This document shows, one piece after another, positions 1-9,300 of a stretch of 37,024 nucleotides of DNA (within the stretch, counting starts at the first letter, position 1; every line of letters starts with the position of its first letter). This DNA is from a virus, in IMG/VR virus record IMGVR_UViG_3300045973_000984, positions 1 to 37,024 of that record; one strand, written 5' to 3'. Below the pieces are notes generated by a model. It was not told the DNA's origin, searched no databases, and was given only the letters and a program-made list of their open reading frames with translations. Made by a program: the position numbers and the translations under genes.

Positions 1-2
1 TG

Positions 3-2222
3 GTGGACAAATACCGGGATCAAGCAGTGTTTGTAGGCACTCCTGAGGAGCGTGTCTCTTTCATCGCTGCTTTCGGGCACGTTCCTTACCTTCCAACGAG
101 AACTCTGCTAGACCTGGCCAAGGTCGTCGCAGGCTGCCACCTTTACGTAGGCAACCAAAGCTGCCCTTACGCTATCGCAGAGGGTCTCAAGGTCAGCACG
201 GTGCAAGAGACCAGTGCCAGGTTGCCAAACTGCCTGTTTAATCGTCCTAACGTGATTTACGGCAGGGACAAATACACCTATACGCCAGATATTTCGAGTT
301 TGCCCATTCTGCCGGGACGCCGACACTACATTACTGATAAGCGAGTAGAGGCCGAATACGTTCCTTCACTTGTGCCTGTGCATCGTGGGTTGGTATTTGC
401 GCATAGCGGTGACTTGGGAGACATAATTTACAGTCTGCCTGCTATTAAAAGTCTTGGAGGCGGAGATTTAGTGCTATACCCTACAGGACATACGCGGGAA
501 AAGATGTCTCCAGGCAAGACTGAGTTTTTGAGGTCTCTGCTACTAAATCAGAGCTATATCAAAAACGTACGCTATTCAGATTCAGTTCCTAGCTGTGACT
601 ACGACCTAAATGCTTTTAGACGGTGGTGGACTGACACCAAATATAGAGAATCTGCTATTAAGTGGTTAAACTCTATAGGTATATTTGAACCTTACAACCT
701 AACGCTTATCACGTGCGCGGCGTTCAAAGTGTCGGGAGTATCTCCTTTAGACCCGTGGATAAGCGTACCTCCAAAAATAATATCCCCTGTAGTCGTATCA
801 AGAACGCTTAGATACAGGAATTTAGTGTTTGACTGGAGAAAAGTTTATGCTGATTACGGTAAATGCTCTGTATTCGTAGGGCTGAAAGAGGAGTGGGAAT
901 GCTTTGTTAAAGATTTCGGGCATATACCGTATTATAGCGTTAAAAACGCTATGGAGGCGGCCAGCGTAATAGCCGGGTGTGACATTTTCATAGGTAATCA
1001 GTCGTTCCTATACTCTTTAGCAGAGGCTCTTAAAAAAAGGTCTATACAGGAAACGCATAATGAAGATAATAGGTTCAATCTGGTGCACCCGGCGCACTGC
1101 AAGCGTAATAACGCTGTTCACGTCATAGACTCATTTCCTTTGATGCCTAAAATCGGCATCTATCCATCGTCTTCCGTGTCTGACGCTAGCCCTGTGCATA
1201 AAAAGCTCAGCGTATCAGGGCTGCTTGTAGGGTATACTGGATATGGCCAATTAACCGAGGAAGTTTATTCTTCACTACTGTCTAACGGAATTAAATTTCA
1301 GTCCAGACCCCTGTGCAAAAACGATGCTTTCGGGTCCAATTACCCTAAAAGGTATGATAGCTTAGAGAGCAGCGATGCTCCTGACTTTGAGCTGTTAATA
1401 AGCCCTCCAGACTGTGAAAACATAAGATGTGCCAACACGGCTCAGATGACAATGTGGGAGACCACAAAGCTTCCACAGGACAGATTTGATAATTTAACTA
1501 GAAGAAGAGCTATACTCGTGCCTTCTGAATGGGGAAAAAACTGTCTTGTATCCCAAGGGCTAAGGGTTCCAATATACAAAGTTCCTCTAGGGATACACCC
1601 TCACGTCTACTTTTCCAGGCCTAGAAGAAAAGAAAACGGGATAAGGTGCATATTCGGAGCAGCAGGTAGAATGCAGCACGGGGGAGTAAGAAAGGGTCTT
1701 CGAGACGTCATACGTGTTTTTTTAGAAACATTTGCATCTGTAGCCGACGTAAGACTCCATATCAAGTGCTATCCAGACTGCAATATATCGTGTAGCGATC
1801 CACGAGTAATTGTAACGCAGACCCACCTGTCTGAAGACGATCTAGCTAATTGGATAGCTGGAATAGACTGCTTTGTGTCTTTATCCAAAGCTGAGGGGTG
1901 GGGATTGCTCCAACACCAGTCTCTGGCTATAGGAAGACCTCTCATGTCCACGTTGTACGGAGGAGTATGCGAGTTTTTTAATCCTGAATTTGGATACGTA
2001 GTGAAGCACGATGAAGTAGTATCCGACGGATTCTACTCTAAAACAGGCTACTGGGCTGAACCTGATTTTAATGACGTCAAGCGCAAGATGCTGGAAGTGT
2101 ATAACGACGTGGATTCTGCTTTATCCAAAGGATTATTAGCCTCAAAGTCCGTATCTAATCTGACGTGGAACAACATGGGAATTAAACTGATAGAGGTGCT
2201 AAAAGAAATCGGATACGTATGA
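3..2222 (+). CDS. Multi-domain glycosyltransferase (GT9-like repeats plus GT4-like domain), 5' partial
   Basis: Probable sugar transferase acting on a phage or host glycan. The frame is open at the window edge and the protein begins inside a domain, so the true start lies upstream. Residues about 8-70 and 290-350 are two copies of the same heptosyltransferase-like (GT9) C-terminal segment: both have VFVG, then FGH[VI]PY, then AGC, a GNQS signature and QET. Residues about 125-380 form a full GT9-like unit with an N-terminal GDLGDIIYSLPA motif. Residues about 500-700 are a GT-B/GT4-like domain (VPSEWGKNCL, a PLGIHP turn, SKAEGWGL as the sugar-nucleotide-binding EGxG-type motif). The stop overlaps the next start by 4 bases, suggesting coupled translation. 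Base composition falls from about 55-58% GC (counted at 61-180) to about 42% (661-720, 841-900), so the copies may have different origins. Acceptor and donor sugars cannot be read from sequence. Confidence 0.8.
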   Translation: MDKYRDQAVFVGTPEERVSFIAAFGHVPYLPTRTLLDLAKVVAGCHLYVGNQSCPYAIAEGLKVSTVQETSARLPNCLFNRPNVIYGRDKYTYTPDISSLPILPGRRHYITDKRVEAEYVPSLVPVHRGLVFAHSGDLGDIIYSLPAIKSLGGGDLVLYPTGHTREKMSPGKTEFLRSLLLNQSYIKNVRYSDSVPSCDYDLNAFRRWWTDTKYRESAIKWLNSIGIFEPYNLTLITCAAFKVSGVSPLDPWISVPPKIISPVVVSRTLRYRNLVFDWRKVYADYGKCSVFVGLKEEWECFVKDFGHIPYYSVKNAMEAASVIAGCDIFIGNQSFLYSLAEALKKRSIQETHNEDNRFNLVHPAHCKRNNAVHVIDSFPLMPKIGIYPSSSVSDASPVHKKLSVSGLLVGYTGYGQLTEEVYSSLLSNGIKFQSRPLCKNDAFGSNYPKRYDSLESSDAPDFELLISPPDCENIRCANTAQMTMWETTKLPQDRFDNLTRRRAILVPSEWGKNCLVSQGLRVPIYKVPLGIHPHVYFSRPRRKENGIRCIFGAAGRMQHGGVRKGLRDVIRVFLETFASVADVRLHIKCYPDCNISCSDPRVIVTQTHLSEDDLANWIAGIDCFVSLSKAEGWGLLQHQSLAIGRPLMSTLYGGVCEFFNPEFGYVVKHDEVVSDGFYSKTGYWAEPDFNDVKRKMLEVYNDVDSALSKGLLASKSVSNLTWNNMGIKLIEVLKEIGYV

Positions 2223-3460
2223 AATACATTGATATACCGGGATGGTACGATTTTGATAACTTTTACGATGAAATCATACGTGACTGCCCGGACGGGTGCT
2301 CTATCGTGGAAGTAGGGTGCTGGTTTGGAAAGTCAACGATAGACTTAGCAAAAAAAGTAATAAAGTCTAACAAGTCTGTGACTATATTTGCAGTGGACAC
2401 CTGGAAAGGGGACGCATACAGTGCTGATCAGTCCAGTGTTATAAGCTCGAATCACCCAGGTTACGTCTGGAACTGCTTTGTGCAGAATGTAAAAGATAAT
2501 GGCGTTGGGAGCATAATAGTTCCGATGTGCATGCCATCTGTAGAAGCGTCTAAAATGTTTCAGGATAAAAGTGTGTTTATGGTATTTATAGACGCTGGCC
2601 ATGACTATGAGTCTGTTAAACAAGACGTACAGGCGTGGAAGCCTAAAATTCAAGAAGGAGGTATTCTCGCCGGTCATGACTATTCAGCCGCTGAAGTAAA
2701 ATCAGCCGTGGATGCTAGCGTGGCGGCACTACCTGTAAGCCCTAGTTCATGGAAGCACAGGGTTACGAGATTGCACCCGGTTTCGGGTTACATGATGACA
2801 ATGAATGAAGAAAGATGTGTAGCCTCCTCTTTAACGTGCCTGTCAAATTACGTGGACCACATCACCCTGCTCGACGCCGGGTCTAATGATTCCACGTTAG
2901 ACATAGTGCGAGGACTGAATCTTAGAGTCCCTGTAGATATAATAGTTTTTCCTCAGAAGGACAGCAGGTATGAGGCAGGGTTCAGGGAGTCGCTAAGAAG
3001 GAATATGTGTTTAAGTGCATGTCCTTACGACTGGGTATTGACTATTGATGCAGACGAACTGCTAGACGACGTGCCTGGAGACTACTTTAGGGCTTCATGC
3101 GAGAATATGACATTTGACAGGTATAACCTGCTTAATGAGACTGAAAATATACTGGCGTATAAAGTGGATGGTGTCGATATTCCGTGGTATCCAGATAGGC
3201 AAGTTAGATTTTTTAACAAGACGGACGTGTCGTATTCCAAGGACAGCCTGCACTGCTTCGCCAAAATCAAGGACGGAACTCCTATTTCAGCTTGTGCGTC
3301 CACAGTTGTGTCTGAAGTTAAGATATGGCACTTTCATTCATTCGTTAGAGAGTTCAGGCATAGCCTGTCTAAAGACCCTAACCGGTATTCTTACTTAAAG
3401 ACTGAGGCTGTGACTCGTCCTCTTCCGGCTCACTTTAGCCTGATAAACTGTTTACCGTAA
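2219..3460 (+). CDS. SAM methyltransferase - GT2 glycosyltransferase fusion
   Basis: Two-enzyme fusion. Residues about 25-175 resemble class I SAM-dependent methyltransferases of the Methyltransf_24 type: IVEVGCWFGKST is the glycine-rich SAM loop, FAVDTWKGD follows at the second strand, and FIDAGHDYESV and GGILAGHDY are typical of sugar O-methyltransferases. Residues about 190-400 look like a GT2 (GT-A) glycosyltransferase: MTMNEERC start, LLDAGSNDST, and a TIDADE metal-binding DxD-type motif. The start overlaps the previous stop (ATGA), so it is probably translated with the upstream glycosyltransferase, and both likely build or decorate one glycan. The gene is AT-richer than the primase region, like the second half of its neighbour. 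It ends 7 bases from the convergent gene at 3468 with no obvious terminator. Domain calls are from motifs; substrates are unknown. Confidence 0.75.
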   Translation: MKYIDIPGWYDFDNFYDEIIRDCPDGCSIVEVGCWFGKSTIDLAKKVIKSNKSVTIFAVDTWKGDAYSADQSSVISSNHPGYVWNCFVQNVKDNGVGSIIVPMCMPSVEASKMFQDKSVFMVFIDAGHDYESVKQDVQAWKPKIQEGGILAGHDYSAAEVKSAVDASVAALPVSPSSWKHRVTRLHPVSGYMMTMNEERCVASSLTCLSNYVDHITLLDAGSNDSTLDIVRGLNLRVPVDIIVFPQKDSRYEAGFRESLRRNMCLSACPYDWVLTIDADELLDDVPGDYFRASCENMTFDRYNLLNETENILAYKVDGVDIPWYPDRQVRFFNKTDVSYSKDSLHCFAKIKDGTPISACASTVVSEVKIWHFHSFVREFRHSLSKDPNRYSYLKTEAVTRPLPAHFSLINCLP

Positions 3461-3467
3461 AAGTCAG

Positions 3468-4463
3468 TTACATCTCTAGCTGATCAATTACTGCCTGGTT
3501 GAAGAGTGATTCTTCCGTAATGTTCTCTATACCGGTGTTTAGTTCAGTGCATACGTTGTCTTTGTGCTTTTCAATAGCGTCAGCAGGATCTTCATGTATT
3601 CCTACTGGAATGTAAGACGCAGGCTTATACAAAAAGCTTACTTTACTAAAGTCAGGGCAGACTAACGTGCATCTTGCAGACTGGGCTTCGTACAGCCTGT
3701 TGGACCACAAACCGTGTCCAGAAGGGCACAAGGCCAGTTCAGACGAGCACAGGGCACTTATAGCATCACTGTGCGAAAGTGCGCTAGTAAAAAATCGAGA
3801 CGAGCCAGGGTACACAGCGCAGACCTGCTTCTGGCTGAGATAGGCTACATTGCCTCTATCTACCAGGCCTCCAGTCACCTCTATACCCCTTTTTTCAAAA
3901 TGTTTAAGCCAGTTTAAGCGCTGAAAATACTGATGGGTGTGCCAGTGAGACTTTATATCTTTTCCGTAAACAATTTTTCCTTTGACTACCGGGTTTTCAC
4001 GAACTTCTTCGCAATTTAAGTTCAGCCCTAAGTCATCTATATCTTTTTTTACCATTAAAGAGGTGGAGCTTCCGTAAAAACAAATACCTTTTCTTTTGTA
4101 GCTCACACTGCTGATATGCCTCTTTATCCAATAGGCATAGTTCATTAAAGTAATGTACGGCAAGGCTATCATTCGGCAAGGGTCTGACGTCAGATAGCAC
4201 AACTTACCGTAATACACGTTGTCACCTGTGATGTTTCTGTACCTCCAGTATTCGTCACACAGATCAAACACGACGACTTTTTTGAACCGGCACGTAGGGA
4301 TTCGGCTTGACCAGTACGAATGGCCTAAAAATAGGATATCACTACTGGTGGTACTTAACTCACGCACGCTCCGCACTTCGTTCAGGTTGGCGTTGGAAGC
4401 AAGCCAATCCCGGAGATAGTTCGATCCAGGATCTCCGCACAAAAATGTGATCGAAACGGGCAT
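3468..4463 (-). CDS. Glycosyltransferase, CgeB/GT-B-like
   Basis: A 331-residue protein likely to be a GT-B fold sugar transferase. The C-terminal half has SELALCPSGHGLWSNRLYEAQSARCTLV, the arrangement of the nucleotide-sugar-binding region in CgeB-like and GT1/GT4 enzymes (short loop, then [NS]R[LV]YEA and a small-residue helix). The N-terminal half has a Rossmann-like start (ITFLCGDPGSN) and a KGICFYGSSTS strand-loop at about residue 125. Its start lies 3 bases after the stop of the small gene at 4467, so the two form one leftward unit. AT-rich codon use matches the two rightward glycosyltransferase genes it faces, suggesting one acquired glycan block spread over both strands. Family assignment rests on weak motifs; donor and acceptor are unknown. 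Confidence 0.6.
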   Translation of the reverse strand: MPVSITFLCGDPGSNYLRDWLASNANLNEVRSVRELSTTSSDILFLGHSYWSSRIPTCRFKKVVVFDLCDEYWRYRNITGDNVYYGKLCYLTSDPCRMIALPYITLMNYAYWIKRHISSVSYKRKGICFYGSSTSLMVKKDIDDLGLNLNCEEVRENPVVKGKIVYGKDIKSHWHTHQYFQRLNWLKHFEKRGIEVTGGLVDRGNVAYLSQKQVCAVYPGSSRFFTSALSHSDAISALCSSELALCPSGHGLWSNRLYEAQSARCTLVCPDFSKVSFLYKPASYIPVGIHEDPADAIEKHKDNVCTELNTGIENITEESLFNQAVIDQLEM

Positions 4464-4466
4464 GGG

Positions 4467-4673
4467 TCAGCTCGGGATCGCCAGAGCACCCAGGTTAGGG
4501 ATACGCGGAGCTTCCTCAGGCTTGACAGGCTCCTGAGGAATCCTGGCCATCATGCCGAGAGCGAACGCCGTCTTGTTCTGATTGTCCTGACGAATGCTCG
4601 CCATCTGGGCAGAATCTCGTTGATTTGCATCGAATTGGCTTGCGATATTGATAAAATTATTCAAACTGCTCAT
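4467..4673 (-). CDS. Small hypothetical protein
   Basis: A 68-residue protein that I do not recognise. The N-terminal half is a polar, probably helical segment rich in Asn, Gln and Asp. The C-terminal third is proline-rich and ends in an ordered-looking IPNLGALAIPS tail. It has no signal peptide or membrane helix. It is first in a leftward pair with the glycosyltransferase at 4463 (3-base gap). The ATG at 4673 has no Shine-Dalgarno sequence, but GTTCT lies 10 bases upstream within GGTTCTAGTTAGTG. Only 17 bases separate it from the divergent primase start, so any promoter must overlap coding sequence. The higher GC content links it to the primase side rather than to the AT-rich glycosyltransferases. 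Confidence 0.6.
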   Translation of the reverse strand: MSSLNNFINIASQFDANQRDSAQMASIRQDNQNKTAFALGMMARIPQEPVKPEEAPRIPNLGALAIPS

Positions 4674-4690
4674 ATCACTAACTAGAACCG

Positions 4691-5743
4691 ATGTCCGCCG
4701 AGAAATTGAAATACGAGATCGCAGCCGCCTTCGAGGTCGTTAAAGACCGTTCGTCGGCGGAAGAGATCGTTATCATCTGCCCGGTGCCGGGCTGCGGAGA
4801 CAAGAGCGGGAACAGGAGCATCAACCTCAAGACGGGAAGAAGCCACTGCTGGCGCTGCCAAGACAATCAGCCAAAGCACGTTGCGTCTCTGTTCAGGTCC
4901 GTAGGTCTGGAATACACCGCCGATCTCAGCCTAGACGCGAACGAGCTTCAGCTCCAGATGGCAGGCACCGTGCGGAGCGTGCTGACGCCAGTGCAGGACA
5001 TCAAGCTGCCAGAGGGATTCACAGAGCTTTCTAAGGACCGCAAGAGCTGCTACTGGAGATTTTGTAAACGAATGGCAGAAAGAAAGCGCCTGGGGATCGA
5101 GGACCTGGAAGAGGCCGGGGCGGGATTCACCCGAGAGGGCTACTGGGAGCCGTTTTGCATCTTTCCCTGTTACGAGGGGGATCGGACCGTATATTACCAG
5201 GGCCGAACGTACAACGACGAAGGGTTCGAGACCACCAAGAAATTTCCAAGCAAGAAAGTCGTCCCGTTCGGACCCAGCTACTGGGTCTATAATCTCGACG
5301 CACTGAAGGACCCTGCCGTGGCGCTCGTCATCATCGTTGAATCTGTGCTGAACGTGCTTTCACTGCGCAGACGCCTACGAGAGCTGGGGATAGAGCGCGA
5401 GATCATCCCTGTCTGCATCTTCACTCATCGTATCAGCAAGGCCCAGATCGCAAAGTTGCAGCGCTATAAGCACGTGAAGGACTTCTGCATTCTTTATGAC
5501 AGTGATTCCAGTGGACTCGCCTCACAGGCCGGTATCAGCGTGGGCACCGTCCTCCCTGTGACCGTGGCACACATGCCGACCGGCGTGAACAAAGACGGAT
5601 CGGTCCGGCTGACCAACGACGCGAACGATGACGTGGACGCCGCCCTGGGTGCTGTGCTGAAGCGCGATGCACCGGCTGAAAAGGATACCTTTATGCAGAA
5701 GATGCTGGCAGCCTCCAGCGCTAAGGTCGGGTCGTTCACTTGA
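4691..5743 (+). CDS. DNA primase, zinc-ribbon and TOPRIM
   Basis: Synthesises RNA primers for phage DNA replication. It has an N-terminal zinc ribbon, C30-x4-C35 and C53-x2-C56 (ICPVPGCG, then HCWRCQ), as in DnaG/T7 gp4-type primases. A TOPRIM domain covers about residues 195-290: the acidic VIIVESVLNVLSL strand is followed by ILYDSDSSGLAS, the DxDxxG metal-binding motif. At 350 residues it is a stand-alone primase with no fused helicase domain. The start has no Shine-Dalgarno sequence and sits 17 bases from a divergent gene. The C-terminus (from about residue 300) is acidic and Ala-rich with no recognisable helicase-binding domain. The likely partner is a replicative helicase outside the window. 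The UvsW-like helicase and winged-helix protein at 23181-25899 belong to the same process. Confidence 0.8.
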   Translation: MSAEKLKYEIAAAFEVVKDRSSAEEIVIICPVPGCGDKSGNRSINLKTGRSHCWRCQDNQPKHVASLFRSVGLEYTADLSLDANELQLQMAGTVRSVLTPVQDIKLPEGFTELSKDRKSCYWRFCKRMAERKRLGIEDLEEAGAGFTREGYWEPFCIFPCYEGDRTVYYQGRTYNDEGFETTKKFPSKKVVPFGPSYWVYNLDALKDPAVALVIIVESVLNVLSLRRRLRELGIEREIIPVCIFTHRISKAQIAKLQRYKHVKDFCILYDSDSSGLASQAGISVGTVLPVTVAHMPTGVNKDGSVRLTNDANDDVDAALGAVLKRDAPAEKDTFMQKMLAASSAKVGSFT

Positions 5744-5746
5744 GAT

Positions 5747-5776
5747 GTAAACATTCCGTGGGTGGTTCTTACACCC
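5747..5776 (+). promoter_or_regulatory. Bipartite start-proximal element, copy 1
   Basis: GTAAACAT (5747-5754), 8 bases, TGGTTCT (5763-5769), then 7 bases to the ATG at 5777. The same boxes with identical 8-base spacing occur at 21698-21720. It lies between the primase stop and the GroES-like start. It may be a promoter giving a nearly leaderless transcript, or a phage-specific control site. No experimental support is available. Confidence 0.45.
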
Positions 5777-6361
5777 ATGAAGATTAACGTAATGCCGGGC
5801 CGGATTCTTGTTAAAAAGTATGAGGTAAAACTCAAAGGATCCATCATGCTGCCGCCGAGTCGCACCAAGATGTACGAGATCGGCCAAGTCGTCGATAACG
5901 GCAGCCTCCAGAAATTCGGACAGGACGGAAAATTCTCGACGGCGGAGACATACAAGCCGGGTGATCTCGTGCTGTTCATGCTGCCTTCATTCTCTTTGCC
6001 TGGAATTTCATTCGACATCAAGGGCGTGTCTCACTGCTTCCTCAATGCCGGAGACGTGATCGCCCGGCTGGCGAACGACACCATCGAGATCAAATCATTC
6101 CAGATCACAGGTGTTTACGTGCTGCTGCTTCCCACACTGCGCCAGACAGGGGCCATCATCATTCCCAGCGCCGCAGAAGAAGCCAAGAAGGAAAACCTCC
6201 ACTTTAGCGTGCTCCAGACGGGGCGTGACGTGAAAGAATCGTTCGACCAAGGCCAAGAAGTGTTCCCGGACAAGGGCCGGATCAATCCGCTCGTCATCGA
6301 CGGCCAGGACTACGCGTACGTTGACTATCAATTCATCTATGGCTCTCTGAGCATCGACTGA
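5777..6361 (+). CDS. Tandem GroES/Cpn10-like co-chaperonin
   Basis: A 194-residue protein with two consecutive GroES-like folds. Domain 1 (about 1-98) has MPGRILVKKYE, then GSIMLPPS where GroES has its GGI[VI]LP mobile loop, YEIGQVVDNG matching the GEVVAVG strand, KPGDLVLF, and DVIARL at the end. Domain 2 (about 107-190) repeats this order: GVYVLLLP, TGAIIIPSAA, HFSVLQTGRD, a degenerate GQEVF, and VIDGQDYAYVDYQFIYGSL matching the GroES C-terminal strand. Phages use Cpn10 homologues (T4 gp31) to help the host chaperonin fold the capsid protein. Tandem Cpn10 is known from chloroplast Cpn20. A GTG 15 bases upstream is in frame, but the ATG at 5777 is preferred because it begins the domain and has the GTTCT-N7 element. 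No GroEL homologue lies in the window. Domain 2 is the more divergent copy. Confidence 0.75.
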   Translation: MKINVMPGRILVKKYEVKLKGSIMLPPSRTKMYEIGQVVDNGSLQKFGQDGKFSTAETYKPGDLVLFMLPSFSLPGISFDIKGVSHCFLNAGDVIARLANDTIEIKSFQITGVYVLLLPTLRQTGAIIIPSAAEEAKKENLHFSVLQTGRDVKESFDQGQEVFPDKGRINPLVIDGQDYAYVDYQFIYGSLSID

Positions 6362-6378
6362 TCCCTGCTAGTTAAGGT

Positions 6379-9300
6379 GTGAGCGAATTACGAATTGATT
6401 GGGGTCAGGCACGCTACTCCAAGGGTGACACCTTGGAGGCTAAAATTCAATTCGTAAGCTCTACCAGCACCAATTACGCGTCTTTATCATGGACGCTGTA
6501 CCTCAACGGAGTTCGGGAGCTTGAAGGTACCTCTAAAGTCATACGGCATACCGGCTCCCAGCATGGCGTTTATAGGCTGGTAGGGCGTGCCGTGGGCTAC
6601 GACGGTCAGGTAGCGATAGGCGACTCTTCCACCGTAGTGTCTGGCGACTTTGAAATCCAGTCCACGCTGAAGCCAGAGGCAGGCCGAACAATGCAGAGTC
6701 TTGGCTACGTTTACACTTGCGAGCAGACCGGTCCTCCTTCAGCGTTCACTTCCGGGGCACCTGTATCGGCTGCGTGCGAAGACATTTACCTCCTACCTGG
6801 AACCACCTATTTTAGAGTCGAGCCTGATCCGAGCACCTCCTCGCTGCCGGGCCAAGTAGTGACCAGAACTCCCACTGGAAACTGGAGCGTGACTGGAGCT
6901 GCAACAGGGTTGCCCTATGAATGCCTGGAGAACATCTATTACGTCCCGGCCCCGGCTGACCTCAAGCTGCGGATTTCCACAGAGACGTTCGCCCTGCCGA
7001 GTGGAGTAGTTCCAGCCTACCGATTTAGGATTCGGATTCAGTGCTTCTTCGATGGGGTGCAGGTCTATAGATTCTTGCCGTGCCCGGACACTCAGGCCCT
7101 GAGCGGAGCACTTGCGTCGGATCGCCGATTCGCAGTGCTGTTCAGTAATGTGGATCTGGCCGTAGATGCTGACACCGGCGAAAACAGGCTCGGAGCGCCG
7201 TCCGGCTCGGTCCAGAGTTACGTCACTGATCTTCCCAGCTCCCTATCCATTCCTTTAACTCCCGACGGGTTGCCTGACGCTTCAAACGCAGGCACTCGGA
7301 TGTCCTATACAGACCAAAACTGGATCACCACGTACGACCCGTTGCAGCCTGGCACCTTAGAAGTTGATGCCCGCTCCACTTACGCTATCGAGAAGAGCAG
7401 GCCATTCGTCATCTCGTTCATGATGCCTTCCTTCCCGATGATCGTTCAGAGGCCCAGGAGAGTTTACGGCTGGGTGGCGCTTTACATGGCCGGTGGATTT
7501 GTAAACGCTGGAACTTCAGCAAGCATAGAGGTGACTTCCGCCGGTGGAAACAGCTCGAAATCTGTGGTCGTACCTATTACTGGTGATTTCGATAGCGCTG
7601 ACTATTCAACCTACCTGAAGGTGGGTGAGGCCTCTGTCGATATAAGCGATGCAGAGTTCGTGGATAACGGATTGACAGGCACGGTTGTTTTAGACGAGTC
7701 CGCAGTAAGCGGAACGACGTGGCCTGTGGGCACAGACATCCCGGACCCTTACATGCCGGAGCCAGTCATCTATTCCACGTCGTCTGCGGCGTTCGCCCGG
7801 TATAACGGAGCCTGCTACTATAACGACGGTCCTGTAGAGACTGATCCGGGTGCTGATCTCCGCCCGATGACTGAAGACATCACGAGCTGCTCAGACCCGG
7901 AAGGGTCCGCTACGGTCGGAGGTGTAGGGATGTATTGCTACGGAGAGGTGAATGGTAAAGGCACCTTGCTGGTTCCTCAGCCGATGTATAATCCAGCCCT
8001 CTACGTGGCTCCTGTGAGCCAGGCCACCCATTGCTACTGCAACCCGTGTCTGGTGACTCCATGGGCGAATCCAGTGCCTGCATTTACACCGTTCGTGTCC
8101 TACGATGATAAGAGCTTTTGTGGTATCCCGTGGAGATACGACCCGTGCGAAGGCAGTGCCACCTCCCTCATTATTCCGTACGCTGTGGGCGCGGTGCCAC
8201 ACGAAACAGTAGCCTTGGATGGGAACTGCTACAGCAACCGGGGTGTCTCCAAGGATACGACTGGGTGCCGAGTAGTCAAGCTGACCGATGTAGCCGTGGC
8301 CTACGACTGTCAGGACGCTCTGTGCTTTACACCGGGAGGAGGCTCTGTGGATCCTGAGCTGGCGGGCATGACCGCCCGCTACCAGGATTACGAGACCGGA
8401 AAAGATGTGGATGTTTACATCGACCACGCCGACGCCGGAGTGCCCTATTTCGCTGTGATCCCGGAAACCTATGACTCAGGTCAAAACGGTCTTACAGACG
8501 GTCGAGCGGACGTTTGCGTTTCCGCAGGCGGAAAAGAGCACTATTTGTTTACATCCGCCGGTACCGGAACGATTGAGTTCGACTTTTACTCTCCCGGCGG
8601 GAAAGGGGTCCTGCTGCGCTATAGGAACAGCACAGTCACAGCTTACCCTGCTCAGTCATCAAGCACGAGCATCGACGTGATTCCAGGAGATAAGATTCTG
8701 TTTAGGATAGCCACCTACAAGACGGTAATCGTCAGCGTCTGCTGGAAGCCAGTGGTCGCGAAACCAAGGGTCTATGCTCAAGGGTCCATCACTCCCGGTT
8801 CCAGCACTCCAGTGACGGCTGTCGGATTCACAGGTCTCACCGACAGAAGCCCGTATTCCTTCTACGGCACTTTACCAGCAGACGTTCAAGTCAGTGAGGT
8901 CAACCCGGACTGCATTCTGACGGTGACGGCCCAGGGAGCAGAGCATGTGCTCATCCGCACCAGGAGCGTGACAGACGTGGCTCCAAGCTTGCCAAGTGGT
9001 GCTGCGTGGTACGCGAACCAAGCTCTCACCGGCCCGCTGACGTTTCGTCTTTACGCTGGGCGAGAGAATGCAGGCCAGAACGGGGACATGGATGTGTGGC
9101 TCGGCACTCCCGGTGTGCTGCCGGACGCTTTCTCCATGAGTCAGTATAAAGCTATTGTCAAGGTAAGCACTACGACGCTCACAGACCGGGTTTTCAACGT
9201 GACTCGAAACAGCCTTCGAGTAATCTCCTCTGGGCAGGTCGCATCCCATGTATCTCCATCCGATTATATTGCGAGCGACGGTGATCGGATCACTGTCCAG

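Noticed and set aside
5747-5769. GTAAACAT/TGGTTCT read as a normal -35/-10 promoter
   Set aside because: Box sequences and spacing do not match sigma-70 or sigma-54 consensus, so it was kept only as an unassigned element.
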